11,287 nt of DNA from JACDAS01 sp046262415 (GTDB taxonomy: Bacteria > Actinomycetota > Thermoleophilia > Gaiellales > Gaiellaceae). Under the pieces are notes generated by a model. That model searched no databases. It was not told where the DNA came from and saw nothing but the letters and a program-made list of their open reading frames with translations. Positions 1-6,522 of this stretch are shown one piece after another; within the stretch, counting starts at the first letter, position 1, and each line of letters starts with the position of its first letter. Location: positions 1 through 11,287 of the forward strand of contig JBHEMU010000159.1 in the NCBI GenBank assembly GCA_046262415.1, read 5' to 3'. Made by a program: the position numbers and the translations under genes.

Positions 1-582
1 CGCTACAGCTCTCCGAACGTCCGCCACGGCGACGCCGTCATTACCGTCCGCGTCCCTGTCGCGCGGATGCAGGCCGCCATCCTCGCCTTCTCGGAGCTCG
101 GCACGATCGTCTCGCAGTCGGTCTCGCTCACGGACGTGCAGAAGGCCTACGACCGGCAGCTCGAGCGGATCGGGAAGCTCCGGACGCTGATCGCGCGCGG
201 CGAGCGCCGGCTGCGCGACGAGGAGCTGACGGCCGAGGAGCGCACCCGCCTCGCGGAGGAGCTCGAGTATCAGCGCGCCGATCTCGTCGCGCTGACACGG
301 GTGAACGCGGCCACCGGCGAGCGCGGGCGCATGGCGACGGCGACGCTCTCGCTGACGACGTTCAAGCCCGCGGTGAAGAAGGCAAAGGCCGAGCCGAACG
401 AGCCGAGCCGGTTCGCCGCTGCGTTGGACGACTCCGGCGAGATCCTCGCCAAGCAGCTCGTGTGGGCCCTCTACGGCGTGATCGTCGCGGCGCCGCTCCT
501 CGTCCTGGCCGTGCTCCTGCTCGGCGCCGGTCGGGCACGCCGAAGGCGCAGCGAGCGGCAGCTCCTGGCGCGGGCCGGCTGA
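1..582 (+). CDS. DUF4349 domain membrane protein, C-terminal part (5' end outside window)
   Basis: The frame is open from base 1 and stops with TGA at 580-582; the true start lies upstream, and the ATG at 67 is only an internal methionine. The visible 193 or so residues begin with a beta-rich stretch ending in an ITVRVPVARM motif. A charged, coiled-coil-like helix pair follows (roughly residues 45-95 of the visible part, rich in E, R and L). Next come a short strand (ATLSLTTF), one hydrophobic membrane segment (LYGVIVAAPLLVLAVLLLGAG) and a basic cytoplasmic tail (RARRRRSERQ). This order of strand-rich domain, coiled coil and C-terminal TM is that of the DUF4349 family, whose members are usually N-terminal lipoproteins or signal-peptide proteins of unknown function. 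The converging secreted-protein gene ends only 12 bp away. Confidence 0.8.
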   Translation, partial: RYSSPNVRHGDAVITVRVPVARMQAAILAFSELGTIVSQSVSLTDVQKAYDRQLERIGKLRTLIARGERRLRDEELTAEERTRLAEELEYQRADLVALTRVNAATGERGRMATATLSLTTFKPAVKKAKAEPNEPSRFAAALDDSGEILAKQLVWALYGVIVAAPLLVLAVLLLGAGRARRRRSERQLLARAG

Positions 583-594
583 AGCCGGGCGGAT

Positions 595-2298
595 CTACTT
601 GCGAACGACGGCGAAGGTCGGCTTCGCCGCGAGGAGCCGGGCGGGGTCGGACCAGGTCAGCTGCTTCGCCGCGCCCGGGAGGTACGGGGTGAGGCCGCGC
701 ACGCGGTAGAACCACGTGCCGGGCGTGAGCGGCTTGGCATCGGAGCCGAGCAGGGAGGAGGTGCCGAAGGTGAAGGCGCTGCCCGCGGTCCGCCACGGGG
801 AGGCGCTCTTGCTCCACTGCACCTCGTACGCGGCCGCGCCGAAGGCCGGGCGCCAGGCGACGAGCGGCATCCCGTAGAAGGACGGCTTTGAGGTGGCGGC
901 CGAGACCAGGCGGCCGTTGGTGGAGAGGCCGGAGGCGAACGGTGACTGCGCCGTGTAGGAGCGGGTCGAGCGGTCGGCGGTGACGACCGGCTCGCTCACC
1001 TTGCCGAAGGACTTGACCTTGCCCGACTTGCAGGCGTCCTGGGCCAGCTCGAGGTCGCGGTAGGTGAACTCGTCCAGGTTCACGTACGGCGTGACCGGGA
1101 CGACCGTCCAGTAGTAGCGGCCGTTCGGCCCGCCGGTGTCCCACAGATCGACGAGGGCGCCCTCGGGGGCGGGGAGCGCGAAGCCGTCGGCCCCGGCACT
1201 CGCCGGCGCGGCGTCGTCCGGCGCGCTTGCGTCGGAGCGGGCCTCGCTGGTCGTCACGGCGCTGCCGTCGGCCATCAGGCCGGTGCCCTCCGCTCCGTCG
1301 GGCAGGAACCTGGTGCGCGCGGAGTCGATGTCCGGGACGCTCGCCGGCAGCGCCAGGGGCCCCGTCGTCCTCGGCGCGTAGGCCGGGCTCCCGACGACCG
1401 CGCCGCGGTAGACGAGGTTGAGGCAGTCGCGGTCGGTGAAGACGTAGACGCGCGAGAGCTCGCTCGCGTAGCCGAGGTACGAGTCGGTGCCGCTGAAGAC
1501 GAACGCGGGGGTGTGCGCGTGAGGCTGCGTCTCGGACGCGGCCGCCAGCTCCTCGGACACCGTCGTTCCCAGGCTGAGGGGCCGTCCCACCTGGAACGGG
1601 GGGTTGACGCTCGTGTACGGCTCGCTCCAGGGGCCGTAGGCCACGGCCGGCAGGCCCTTGGCGACGCCGCCGTACATCGCGCGCACGGCGCGGACGCGCC
1701 AGTGCACGGCGCTCGTCCAGGGAGCACCCTGGTGGAACGTGAAGTACTCGCGCTCGTCGGCGGCGTTCGTGATCGTGCCGATCACCTTGCCGAAGTCGAG
1801 GAACCAGACCTGGTAGCTGGTCGCGCCCGGCACGGTCTCCCAGCGGACGAGTCCCGGAGTGGGCGACCCGAGCTGCTTGGGGGCGGCCGGGGCCTGCAGG
1901 TTGAAGCCGTAGGGGGCGCTCCAGCTGCTCGTCCCCGCCCTCGTGGTCGACCGGACGTGTGCGAACAGGGCGTGCGGCGAGCCGGTCATCCAGGGGAGCG
2001 CGACCGGGACCGACATGGCGGGCGTGCGCGAGACCGAGCCCTTCCACACGATCGAGCTCGCGGTGAAGCGCGAGCTCGTCGCGAGCTCGACGTCGTACCG
2101 CTTCGTGCCGGGCACGGGCGACCAGGCGAAGGACGGCGTGCGGGCGAAGCTGTCGGCGGCCGGCTCGTCGGCGCGCAGGAGGAAGGCCTTGAGGCCGCCC
2201 GGCACCGCGACGGGCTTCGGCTTGGCGAGGGCGGCCTGAGCAGGCGCGAGCACGGCGAGCGCGAGCGAGAGGAGGAGGGCGCGGCGAAGAGAGGACAT
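595..2298 (-). CDS. Secreted protein with fibronectin type III-like repeats
   Basis: This 567-residue protein starts with a classical signal peptide (MSSLRRALLLSLALAVLAPAQAALA, written here in parts: basic n-region, leucine/alanine core, cleavage after ALA at about residue 25). The mature part reads as several beta-sandwich units of the fibronectin-III or Ig-like kind. Each has a W...PG..YDV-type strand (YDVELATSS near 68, YQVWFLD near 160, YEVQWSKS near 490) and a later strand pattern such as WRVRAV or FYRVRG followed by WS.P. A low-complexity Ala/Ser/Asp linker lies near residues 345-375. No catalytic motif or anchor is visible, so it is probably a binding or structural cell-surface protein. 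The ATG is supported by a GAGGAGGAG Shine-Dalgarno. It lies 43 bp downstream of the amidase on the same strand, so co-transcription is possible. The function is unknown. Confidence 0.8.
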   Translation of the reverse strand: MSSLRRALLLSLALAVLAPAQAALAKPKPVAVPGGLKAFLLRADEPAADSFARTPSFAWSPVPGTKRYDVELATSSRFTASSIVWKGSVSRTPAMSVPVALPWMTGSPHALFAHVRSTTRAGTSSWSAPYGFNLQAPAAPKQLGSPTPGLVRWETVPGATSYQVWFLDFGKVIGTITNAADEREYFTFHQGAPWTSAVHWRVRAVRAMYGGVAKGLPAVAYGPWSEPYTSVNPPFQVGRPLSLGTTVSEELAAASETQPHAHTPAFVFSGTDSYLGYASELSRVYVFTDRDCLNLVYRGAVVGSPAYAPRTTGPLALPASVPDIDSARTRFLPDGAEGTGLMADGSAVTTSEARSDASAPDDAAPASAGADGFALPAPEGALVDLWDTGGPNGRYYWTVVPVTPYVNLDEFTYRDLELAQDACKSGKVKSFGKVSEPVVTADRSTRSYTAQSPFASGLSTNGRLVSAATSKPSFYGMPLVAWRPAFGAAAYEVQWSKSASPWRTAGSAFTFGTSSLLGSDAKPLTPGTWFYRVRGLTPYLPGAAKQLTWSDPARLLAAKPTFAVVRK

Positions 2299-2301
2299 CT
2301 G

Positions 2302-2310
2302 CTCCTCCTC
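2302..2310 (-). promoter_or_regulatory. Strong Shine-Dalgarno for the FN3-repeat gene
   Basis: On the minus strand the bases read GAGGAGGAG followed by CAG and the ATG at 2298. This near-perfect anti-rRNA match at short spacing fixes the start. It contrasts with the amidase and both C25 genes, which have no such site. Confidence 0.75.
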
Positions 2311-2341
2311 GTTTCGGCAGGCCCCGGGTGCCCGCCGTCCC

Positions 2342-3454
2342 TCAGACGGGGGATAGCGCCCGCTCCAGCGCCTCGCCCGCGGCCAGCACCAGCGCGTCGT
2401 CGCCCGCGCGCGCGACGAGCTGCACCGACGCCGGATACCCGTGCTCGGCCGCGCCGCACGGCAGGGCGAGCGCCGGCCAGCCCAGCACGTTGAACGGGTA
2501 CGTGAATCGGATCATCGCCTCGCGCACGGCGAGGTCGTCCGTTCCCGCCGGCGGGGCGACGAACGCGAGCGTCGGGGGTACCAGCAGGGCGACGTCCACG
2601 AGCGCGTCCGCCGCCAGCTCCCGGTAGCGCTCGCGATCCCGCAGGCCGCGCTCGTAGGCGCCGTCCGTCACTTCCAGGCAGCGCTCGATCTTGATCCTGA
2701 CGTTCTCGCCGTAGGAGTCCGCGTGCTCCGCGTAGAGCTCGCGGTGGACGTCGGCCACCTCTCGCATGAAGACCGGCCCGGTTCCCTCGGGCAGGGGCAG
2801 CGAGACCGGTCGCGCCCCCGGAAACCGGTCCGCCGCGGCCGCGACCCGCGCGCGAACGAGCGGGTCGGCCGGCTCGAGCCAGGCGACGCCCACGCGGAGC
2901 TCGCCGAGACCCGCGGCCGAGCGTTCGAAGCCCTCCGCGAGGGCCTCCAGCATGGCCGTGCACCCGGCAACCGACCGCGCCATCGGCCCCGCGTGGTCGA
3001 AGCTGGGCGCGAGCGGGAAGCAGCCCTCGAGCGGGACGAGCCCGTAGCTCGGCTTGAAGCCGGCGACGCCGCAGCAGGCGGCCGGGATCCGGATCGACCC
3101 GCCCGAGTCGGTGCCGAGCGCGGCGTCCGCGAGTCCGGCGGCGAGCGCCGCGGCCGAGCCCCCGCTCGATCCGCCGGCCAGGCGGCCCGGCGCGGCCGGG
3201 TTCGGCACCGCGCCGAAATGGGGGTTCTCGGAGGTGACGCCGTACGCGAACTCGTGCAGGTTGGTCTTGCCCGCGACGCCGTAGCCGGCGGCCTCGAGGC
3301 GGCGAACGGCCTCCGCCGTCTCGCGCGGGACGTGGTCGGCGAAGATCACCGAGCCGTAGGTGGTGACGAGACCGGCCGTGTCGAAGAGATCCTTGACGGC
3401 GAGCGGCTCTCCGGCCCGGGCCGTCCCGGGCCGCGCGAGGAAGATCCCGTCCAC
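2342..3454 (-). CDS. Amidase signature (AS) family hydrolase, short form
   Basis: The 370-residue product carries the full Ser-cisSer-Lys triad of the amidase signature family: Lys21 in AVKDLFDTAG, cis-Ser96 in the GGSSGGS loop and nucleophile Ser120 in GTDSGGSIRIPA. The family hydrolyses carboxamide bonds, or transfers amide nitrogen in GatA. The end (YPASVQLVARAGDDALVLAAGEALE) is the usual family C-terminus, so the gene is complete. It is about 80-120 residues shorter than most members: only 20 residues precede the catalytic Lys, and the middle substrate-binding region is reduced. That argues against GatA, and the substrate is not readable. The GTG start is the most upstream one possible, because an in-frame TAA lies four codons before it. 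No good Shine-Dalgarno is seen; a TAACCT box ends 9 nt before the GTG. No signal peptide is visible, so it is cytoplasmic. Confidence 0.9.
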   Translation of the reverse strand: MDGIFLARPGTARAGEPLAVKDLFDTAGLVTTYGSVIFADHVPRETAEAVRRLEAAGYGVAGKTNLHEFAYGVTSENPHFGAVPNPAAPGRLAGGSSGGSAAALAAGLADAALGTDSGGSIRIPAACCGVAGFKPSYGLVPLEGCFPLAPSFDHAGPMARSVAGCTAMLEALAEGFERSAAGLGELRVGVAWLEPADPLVRARVAAAADRFPGARPVSLPLPEGTGPVFMREVADVHRELYAEHADSYGENVRIKIERCLEVTDGAYERGLRDRERYRELAADALVDVALLVPPTLAFVAPPAGTDDLAVREAMIRFTYPFNVLGWPALALPCGAAEHGYPASVQLVARAGDDALVLAAGEALERALSPV

Positions 3455-3463
3455 CTTACGGTG

Positions 3464-3469
3464 AGGTTA
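3464..3469 (-). promoter_or_regulatory. Candidate -10 box for the amidase gene (near-leaderless)
   Basis: Minus-strand TAACCT ends 9 nt before the GTG start at 3454. It fits the actinobacterial TANNNT -10 and would place the transcript start at or within a few bases of the start codon. No clear -35 is seen. It mirrors the box of the divergent C25 gene. Confidence 0.4.
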
Positions 3470-3507
3470 ATCCCCTGCAACCAGGCGGGGGGTTCCTTCG
3501 GACGGGT

Positions 3508-3522
3508 GCTATTCTGCCTGCC
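3508..3522 (+). promoter_or_regulatory. Candidate -10 box for first C25 gene (near-leaderless)
   Basis: GCTATTCTGCCTGCC contains TATTCT at 3510-3515, 9 nt before the ATG. No Shine-Dalgarno lies in the 20 nt upstream and no recognisable -35 is present. The same 15-base pattern (11 of 15 identical) precedes the second C25 gene at 7425-7439, which supports a promoter producing a leaderless or near-leaderless mRNA. Confidence 0.5.
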
Positions 3523-3524
3523 GG

Positions 3525-5615
3525 ATGAGGAAGGTCCTGGGGGGTTCTCTCGTCGCTCTGGCCGCCTGCGCGCTCGCGGGGCCGAGCCTCGCCGCCACGC
3601 CGCGGGAGCAGCAGTTCTCGCTCGCCGGCCAGGCCGCGGTGAAGCTGCTCGTCGCCGAGGAAGGCTGGTACCGCGTCACGCGCAAACGGCTCGTCGCGGC
3701 CGGGCTGCCCGCGTCGGCGGCTCCCGCGCGCCTGCAGCTCTACGCCGACGGGAAGCAGGTGCCGATCCGCGCCACGAAGGCGGCGATCGAGTTCTACGGG
3801 GTCCCGCTCGACACCGTCACGACGAACAAGCAGACGTACTGGCTGATCGCAGGCGCGAAGCCCGGTCTCCGGATCCGGACGGTGGCGGGCGGCGTCGCCG
3901 CCGGCCCGGTGGCCCGGACCTTCCCGGCCACCGCGCGCTCGGCGCCGCGAGAGATCTACGTCTCCTCGATCCACAACGGTGAGGCGGGCAACGTCTTCGG
4001 CCCCGCCGTCCGTGCCGGCGCCGAGACGGTGGTCAAGCTCGCGTTGACGCGGCCCGCGCTGAAGCGTCCCGCTTCGATCGCGGTGGCGCTCACGGGCTTC
4101 TCGCTGCTCCCCCACAAGACTCGCGTGCGCGTGAACGGGACCGTGGTCGGCACGGTCGACTTCGCCCGCCAGGTCCGCTCGGTGGGGACGTTCGCCGTTC
4201 CCGCCGGGGTGCTCAAGGAGGGGACGAACACGGTCGGGCTCCAGTCGACCGCCGGCGAGCTCGACATCAGCGTCCTCGACTCGGTCGAGATCCGCTACGA
4301 GCGCGGGGTCGTGGCCGACCGGAACGTGCTGGACTTCGTGCTCAGATCCGGCCAGCGGGCGCGGATCGAGGGCTTCACCGGCCGCGCCGTCCAGGTCGTC
4401 GACGTGACCAGGCCCGCCGCTCCCGTGGTCCTCCGGCCCACGATCACGCGCACGGCCGCCGGCTACCGCGCGACGGTCGGCTCGACCTTCCGGCAGCGCC
4501 ACCTGATCGCCTTCCTCCAGGGAAAGCAGCTCACGGCGCTCGACCTCGTCCGCAATCGGGCCTCGAAGCTGAACGCCGCCAACCAGGGCGCCGACCTCGT
4601 GATCGTCACCCACCAGTCGCTCGGCGCCGCGCTGCCGCCGCTCGTCGCGGCCCGTCAGGCCGAGGGCCTCAGGGTCGCAGTCGTCGATGTCGAGGACGTC
4701 TACGACGAGTTCGCGTTCGGCGCGCACGGCCCGCAGCCGATCAAGGACTTCCTCGACTGGACGCGGACGCGCTGGAATCCGGCGCCGAGGTTCGTGCTGC
4801 TCGTCGGCGATGCGACGCACGACCCGCGCGACGAGCTGGGGAAGGGCGAGTTCGACCTCGTCCCCACCAGATTCGTCGACACGGTCTACCTCGAGACCGC
4901 CTCGGACGACTGGATGGCCGACTTCAACGACGACGGCATCCCGGAGCTCGGCGTCGGCCGGCTGCCGGTGCGCACACTCGAGCAGGCGCGCGGCGTGATC
5001 GCCAAGATCGTGCGGTACGTCGCCGAGGGCCCTAGCGCCTCCCGGCAGATGCTGCTCGTGAGCGACAAGCCGATCGACTACGACTTCGAGGCTGCGAGCC
5101 GGACGCTCTACGGCCTGATCCCGAGCACCTGGACGACCGCCGCGGTCAACCGCAGGGAGGGGCCGAACGACGCGGCCGTGCGGGCGCGCCTGCTCGCCGC
5201 CCTCAACCAGGGGCCGAGCCTGGTCAACTTCTTCGGTCACGGCTCGATCGAGATCTGGACGTCCGGGAGCATCCTGCGGCCCGTCGACGCGCTGGCGCTC
5301 CGGAACAGCCGGCTCTCGCTCTACGTGATGATGACCTGCCTGAACGGCTACTTCACCGACGTGGAGGTGAAGAGCCTGGGCGAGGCGCTGCTCGAGAATC
5401 CCCTCGGCGGCGCGGTCGCGGTCTGGTCGTCCACCGGCGAGACCGTGCTCTCCCCGCAGCTCTCGATGGACCAGAAGGCGCTCGAGCTCCTGTTCGCGAA
5501 TCCGCGGACGAGGCTCGGCGAGGCGATGGTGCAGGCGAAGGGAGTCATCAGCGACCTCGACGTCCGCCGCACCTGGGTCCTCTTCGGAGACCCCACGACG
5601 CGCCTGCACATCTGA
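3525..5615 (+). CDS. Secreted C25 family (gingipain-like) cysteine peptidase, copy 1
   Basis: This 696-residue protein has a signal peptide (basic start, Leu/Ala core, likely cleavage after SLA at about residue 23). The N-terminal region (about 30-130) has GWYRVTRKRLVAAG, EFYG and TYWL motifs, reminiscent of the N-domain of PorU-type C25 proteins. A beta-rich section with carbohydrate-binding-like strands follows (about 140-260). The peptidase domain runs from about 365 to the end. His572 lies in FFGHGS and Cys605 in MMTCLNGYF, 33 residues apart, the spacing of the catalytic His and Cys of gingipain R. VLLVGDAT (Asp429) and a DFNDDGIPE loop (466-474), possibly calcium-binding, are also typical of C25. 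The protein ends just after LFGDPTTRLHI, with no C-terminal sorting domain or membrane anchor, so it is probably released or loosely held. Cleavage specificity cannot be read. It is a paralogue of the gene at 7440-9575. Confidence 0.92.
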   Translation: MRKVLGGSLVALAACALAGPSLAATPREQQFSLAGQAAVKLLVAEEGWYRVTRKRLVAAGLPASAAPARLQLYADGKQVPIRATKAAIEFYGVPLDTVTTNKQTYWLIAGAKPGLRIRTVAGGVAAGPVARTFPATARSAPREIYVSSIHNGEAGNVFGPAVRAGAETVVKLALTRPALKRPASIAVALTGFSLLPHKTRVRVNGTVVGTVDFARQVRSVGTFAVPAGVLKEGTNTVGLQSTAGELDISVLDSVEIRYERGVVADRNVLDFVLRSGQRARIEGFTGRAVQVVDVTRPAAPVVLRPTITRTAAGYRATVGSTFRQRHLIAFLQGKQLTALDLVRNRASKLNAANQGADLVIVTHQSLGAALPPLVAARQAEGLRVAVVDVEDVYDEFAFGAHGPQPIKDFLDWTRTRWNPAPRFVLLVGDATHDPRDELGKGEFDLVPTRFVDTVYLETASDDWMADFNDDGIPELGVGRLPVRTLEQARGVIAKIVRYVAEGPSASRQMLLVSDKPIDYDFEAASRTLYGLIPSTWTTAAVNRREGPNDAAVRARLLAALNQGPSLVNFFGHGSIEIWTSGSILRPVDALALRNSRLSLYVMMTCLNGYFTDVEVKSLGEALLENPLGGAVAVWSSTGETVLSPQLSMDQKALELLFANPRTRLGEAMVQAKGVISDLDVRRTWVLFGDPTTRLHI

Positions 5616-5663
5616 GCGATCGAGGAGGTTTTCGGGCCCCCGCGGCGTAAAGGAACCCGTTGC

Positions 5664-5696
5664 TTGACTCACGACCGCCCGATCGTGTAGTAACAT
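5664..5696 (+). promoter_or_regulatory. Candidate promoter of the PqqD-tail gene
   Basis: TTGACT at 5664-5669 is a five-of-six match to the -35 consensus. An AT-rich TAGTAACAT follows at 5688-5696, giving an 18-nt spacer to TAGTAA (or 21 to TAACAT). It is the most AT-rich stretch in the intergenic region and would give a leader of about 100 nt. A second -10-like TATGGT lies at 5752-5757, without a good -35, and would give a leader of about 38 nt. Confidence 0.45.
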
Positions 5697-5729
5697 CGCT
5701 CGTGCAGAGGCCGTGCATTTGGGACACCT

Positions 5730-5746
5730 GGCACGCACCACGTGCC
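5730..5746 (+). other. Small hairpin in the leader of the PqqD-tail gene
   Basis: GGCACG, a 5-nt CACCA loop and CGTGCC form a perfect 6-bp inverted repeat between the candidate promoter and the start codon. It could be an operator half-site pair or an RNA hairpin. The function is unknown, and a chance origin is possible in GC-rich DNA. Confidence 0.3.
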
Positions 5747-5790
5747 TCGGCTATGGTACGCCGACCAAGGGTTGCCCCCCGGACGACGAG

Positions 5791-5795
5791 AGGAG
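5791..5795 (+). promoter_or_regulatory. Shine-Dalgarno that fixes the TTG start of the PqqD-tail gene
   Basis: AGGAG lies 6 nt before TTG at 5802. The longer frame opening at GTG 5742 has no such site and would add 20 residues without PqqD character, so the TTG is preferred. Confidence 0.7.
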
Positions 5796-5801
5796 AAAGA
5801 C

Positions 5802-6275
5802 TTGAGCACCAACGGATTCCCGCAGGCGCGTAAGGACGGGCTCGTCGTTCGCGAGCTCCCGGACGAGATCCTCGTCTACGACCTCGAGAAGCATGAGGCG
5901 CACTGCCTGAACGAGACGGCCGCGGCCGTCTGGAATCACTGCGACGGCGAGACGAGTCCGAGCGAGATCGGCTTCCGGCTGGCCCGGCAGTTCGCGACTC
6001 CCGTCGACGAGGACGTCGTCTGGCTCGCGCTCGAGGATCTCGGCAAGCTCCAGCTGCTCGAGACGCCGGTGACGCGCCCGACTCCGGGCCTTACCCGCGG
6101 GGATGTGATCCGGCGGGCCGGCCTCGTCGCCTCGGTGCTCGCGGTGCCCGCCGTCTTCTCGATGGCCGCGCCGACCGCGCGCGCCGGCGTCTGCAACGCC
6201 GCTTGCGCCGGCGACCCCGACTGCGCGGCGGGTCCGACCTGTAAGAGGTGCGTCGGGGGTTCCTGCCAGCCGTAG
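5802..6275 (+). CDS. PqqD/RRE-domain protein with Tat-like segment and six-Cys tail
   Basis: The 157-residue product has three parts. Residues about 12-90 are a PqqD-like domain: VYDLEKHEAHCLNETAAAVW carries the conserved LN (36-37), alanines and Trp44, then CDGETSPSEI. PqqD domains are RiPP recognition elements that bind leader peptides. Residues about 98-128 look like an internal twin-arginine signal or membrane segment: TRGDVIRRAGL (Arg104-Arg105), a hydrophobic stretch and an ARA cleavage-like site. Residues 129-157 form a tail with Cys131, 135, 141, 147, 150 and 155. I recall comparable PqqD proteins with a Tat-like, Cys-rich end in other phyla, but I have not checked. A bare PqqD is about 90 residues, so the last 65 are an extension. 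It may be a carrier or precursor with its own recognition domain, or a secreted Cys-rich protein. An HprK-like gene follows downstream beyond a terminator-like hairpin. Confidence 0.8.
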   Translation: MSTNGFPQARKDGLVVRELPDEILVYDLEKHEAHCLNETAAAVWNHCDGETSPSEIGFRLARQFATPVDEDVVWLALEDLGKLQLLETPVTRPTPGLTRGDVIRRAGLVASVLAVPAVFSMAAPTARAGVCNAACAGDPDCAAGPTCKRCVGGSCQP

Positions 6276-6333
6276 GCTTCAGCCGGCGTCCGGCGCAGTG
6301 CCACGGCGACCGGAGGTCGGATCGGCAACGTCA

Positions 6334-6360
6334 GGGGGGCCGCGTCTCGCGCGGCCCCCT
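6334..6360 (+). terminator. Strong GC hairpin, likely terminator of the PqqD-tail gene
   Basis: GGGGGCCGCG (6335-6344) and CGCGGCCCCC (6350-6359) pair perfectly over 10 bp around a TCTCG loop, with a possible extra G-U pair. The downstream tract (CTGCTCTGT) has only scattered Ts, as is common for terminators in high-GC actinobacteria. It lies 59 bp after the PqqD-tail stop and 55 bp before the small ORF. Nothing else recognisable lies between 6276 and 6333. Confidence 0.6.
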
Positions 6361-6409
6361 CTGCTCTGTGCGCCGGCACGGACACTGCGGCGGTGTGAGT
6401 ACCGGGTGG

Positions 6410-6427
6410 GGCAAATGACCGGCAAAT
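6410..6427 (+). repeat. GGCAAAT direct repeat pair, 11-bp period
   Basis: GGCAAAT occurs at 6410-6416 and 6421-6427, one helical turn apart, in otherwise GC-rich DNA just upstream of the kinase-like gene. It may be a protein-binding site. The first copy overlaps the ATG of the candidate small ORF, so part of the pattern may simply be coding. Confidence 0.35.
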
Positions 6428-6522
6428 TCGGCCTCCAGGGCTTCAGCGATCCCTGCGGGAACGCGACGCGAAGCGCCGGGTGCCCACCCTCATGCTCGGT
6501 GGTACGGGAGGCGGCCGGGTGA
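6415..6522 (+). CDS. Candidate 35-residue Cys-containing peptide, coupled to the kinase gene
   Basis: ATG at 6415 opens a 35-codon frame ending with TGA at 6520-6522. Those bases overlap the GTG start (6519-6521) of the HprK-like gene in a GTGA arrangement, the classic sign of translational coupling. The peptide begins MTGKFGLQGFSDPCG and holds three cysteines (14, 23, 27), several Gly and Ser residues and a short VVREAAG end. About 29 of 35 codons end in G or C, like the real genes here, whereas the same frame upstream of 6415 does not. GGTGGGG just before the ATG is a weak Shine-Dalgarno. It could be a RiPP precursor for the kinase or PqqD domain, a regulatory leader ORF, or a chance frame. 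I do not recognise a leader motif. Confidence 0.4.
   Translation: MTGKFGLQGFSDPCGNATRSAGCPPSCSVVREAAG
6506..6511 (+). promoter_or_regulatory. Shine-Dalgarno choosing GTG 6519 for the HprK-like gene
   Basis: GGGAGG lies 7 nt before GTG at 6519. The alternative starts at GTG 6480 and ATG 6492 lack a comparable site and would add a Gly-rich stretch (MLGGTGGGR) that does not look like folded protein. Confidence 0.65.

Noticed and set aside
575..588. CCGGC-TGAA-GCCGG hairpin between the convergent DUF4349 and FN3 genes as terminator
   Set aside because: The stem is only 5 bp with no T tract on either strand, and such short GC stems are common by chance here.
362..2047. 561-codon minus frame overlapping the DUF4349 and FN3 genes
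   Set aside because: It is a shadow in an alternative frame of the FN3 gene. The signal peptide, Shine-Dalgarno and beta repeats belong to the other minus frame.
5616..5660. Terminator after the first C25 gene
   Set aside because: Only a GGGCCC palindrome without a proper stem or T tract is visible, so no terminator is called.
3456..5741. 761-codon open frame antisense to the first C25 gene
   Set aside because: It has Arg/Pro/Gly-rich composition with no domain pattern and lies wholly opposite a clear peptidase gene. Long antisense frames are expected in very GC-rich DNA.
5729..5745. Sigma-54-like TGGCACG in the PqqD leader
   Set aside because: The required -12 TTGC element is missing at the right spacing, and actinobacteria generally lack sigma-54. 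The match is part of the hairpin.
5742..5801. GTG 5742 as start of the PqqD-tail gene
   Set aside because: It has no Shine-Dalgarno and lies within a hairpin. TTG 5802 has AGGAG 6 nt upstream and starts where PqqD similarity begins.
6298..6414. Upstream extension of the 35-residue ORF to GTG 6298
   Set aside because: It would run through the terminator hairpin and lacks G/C bias at third positions. Only the part from 6415 looks coding.
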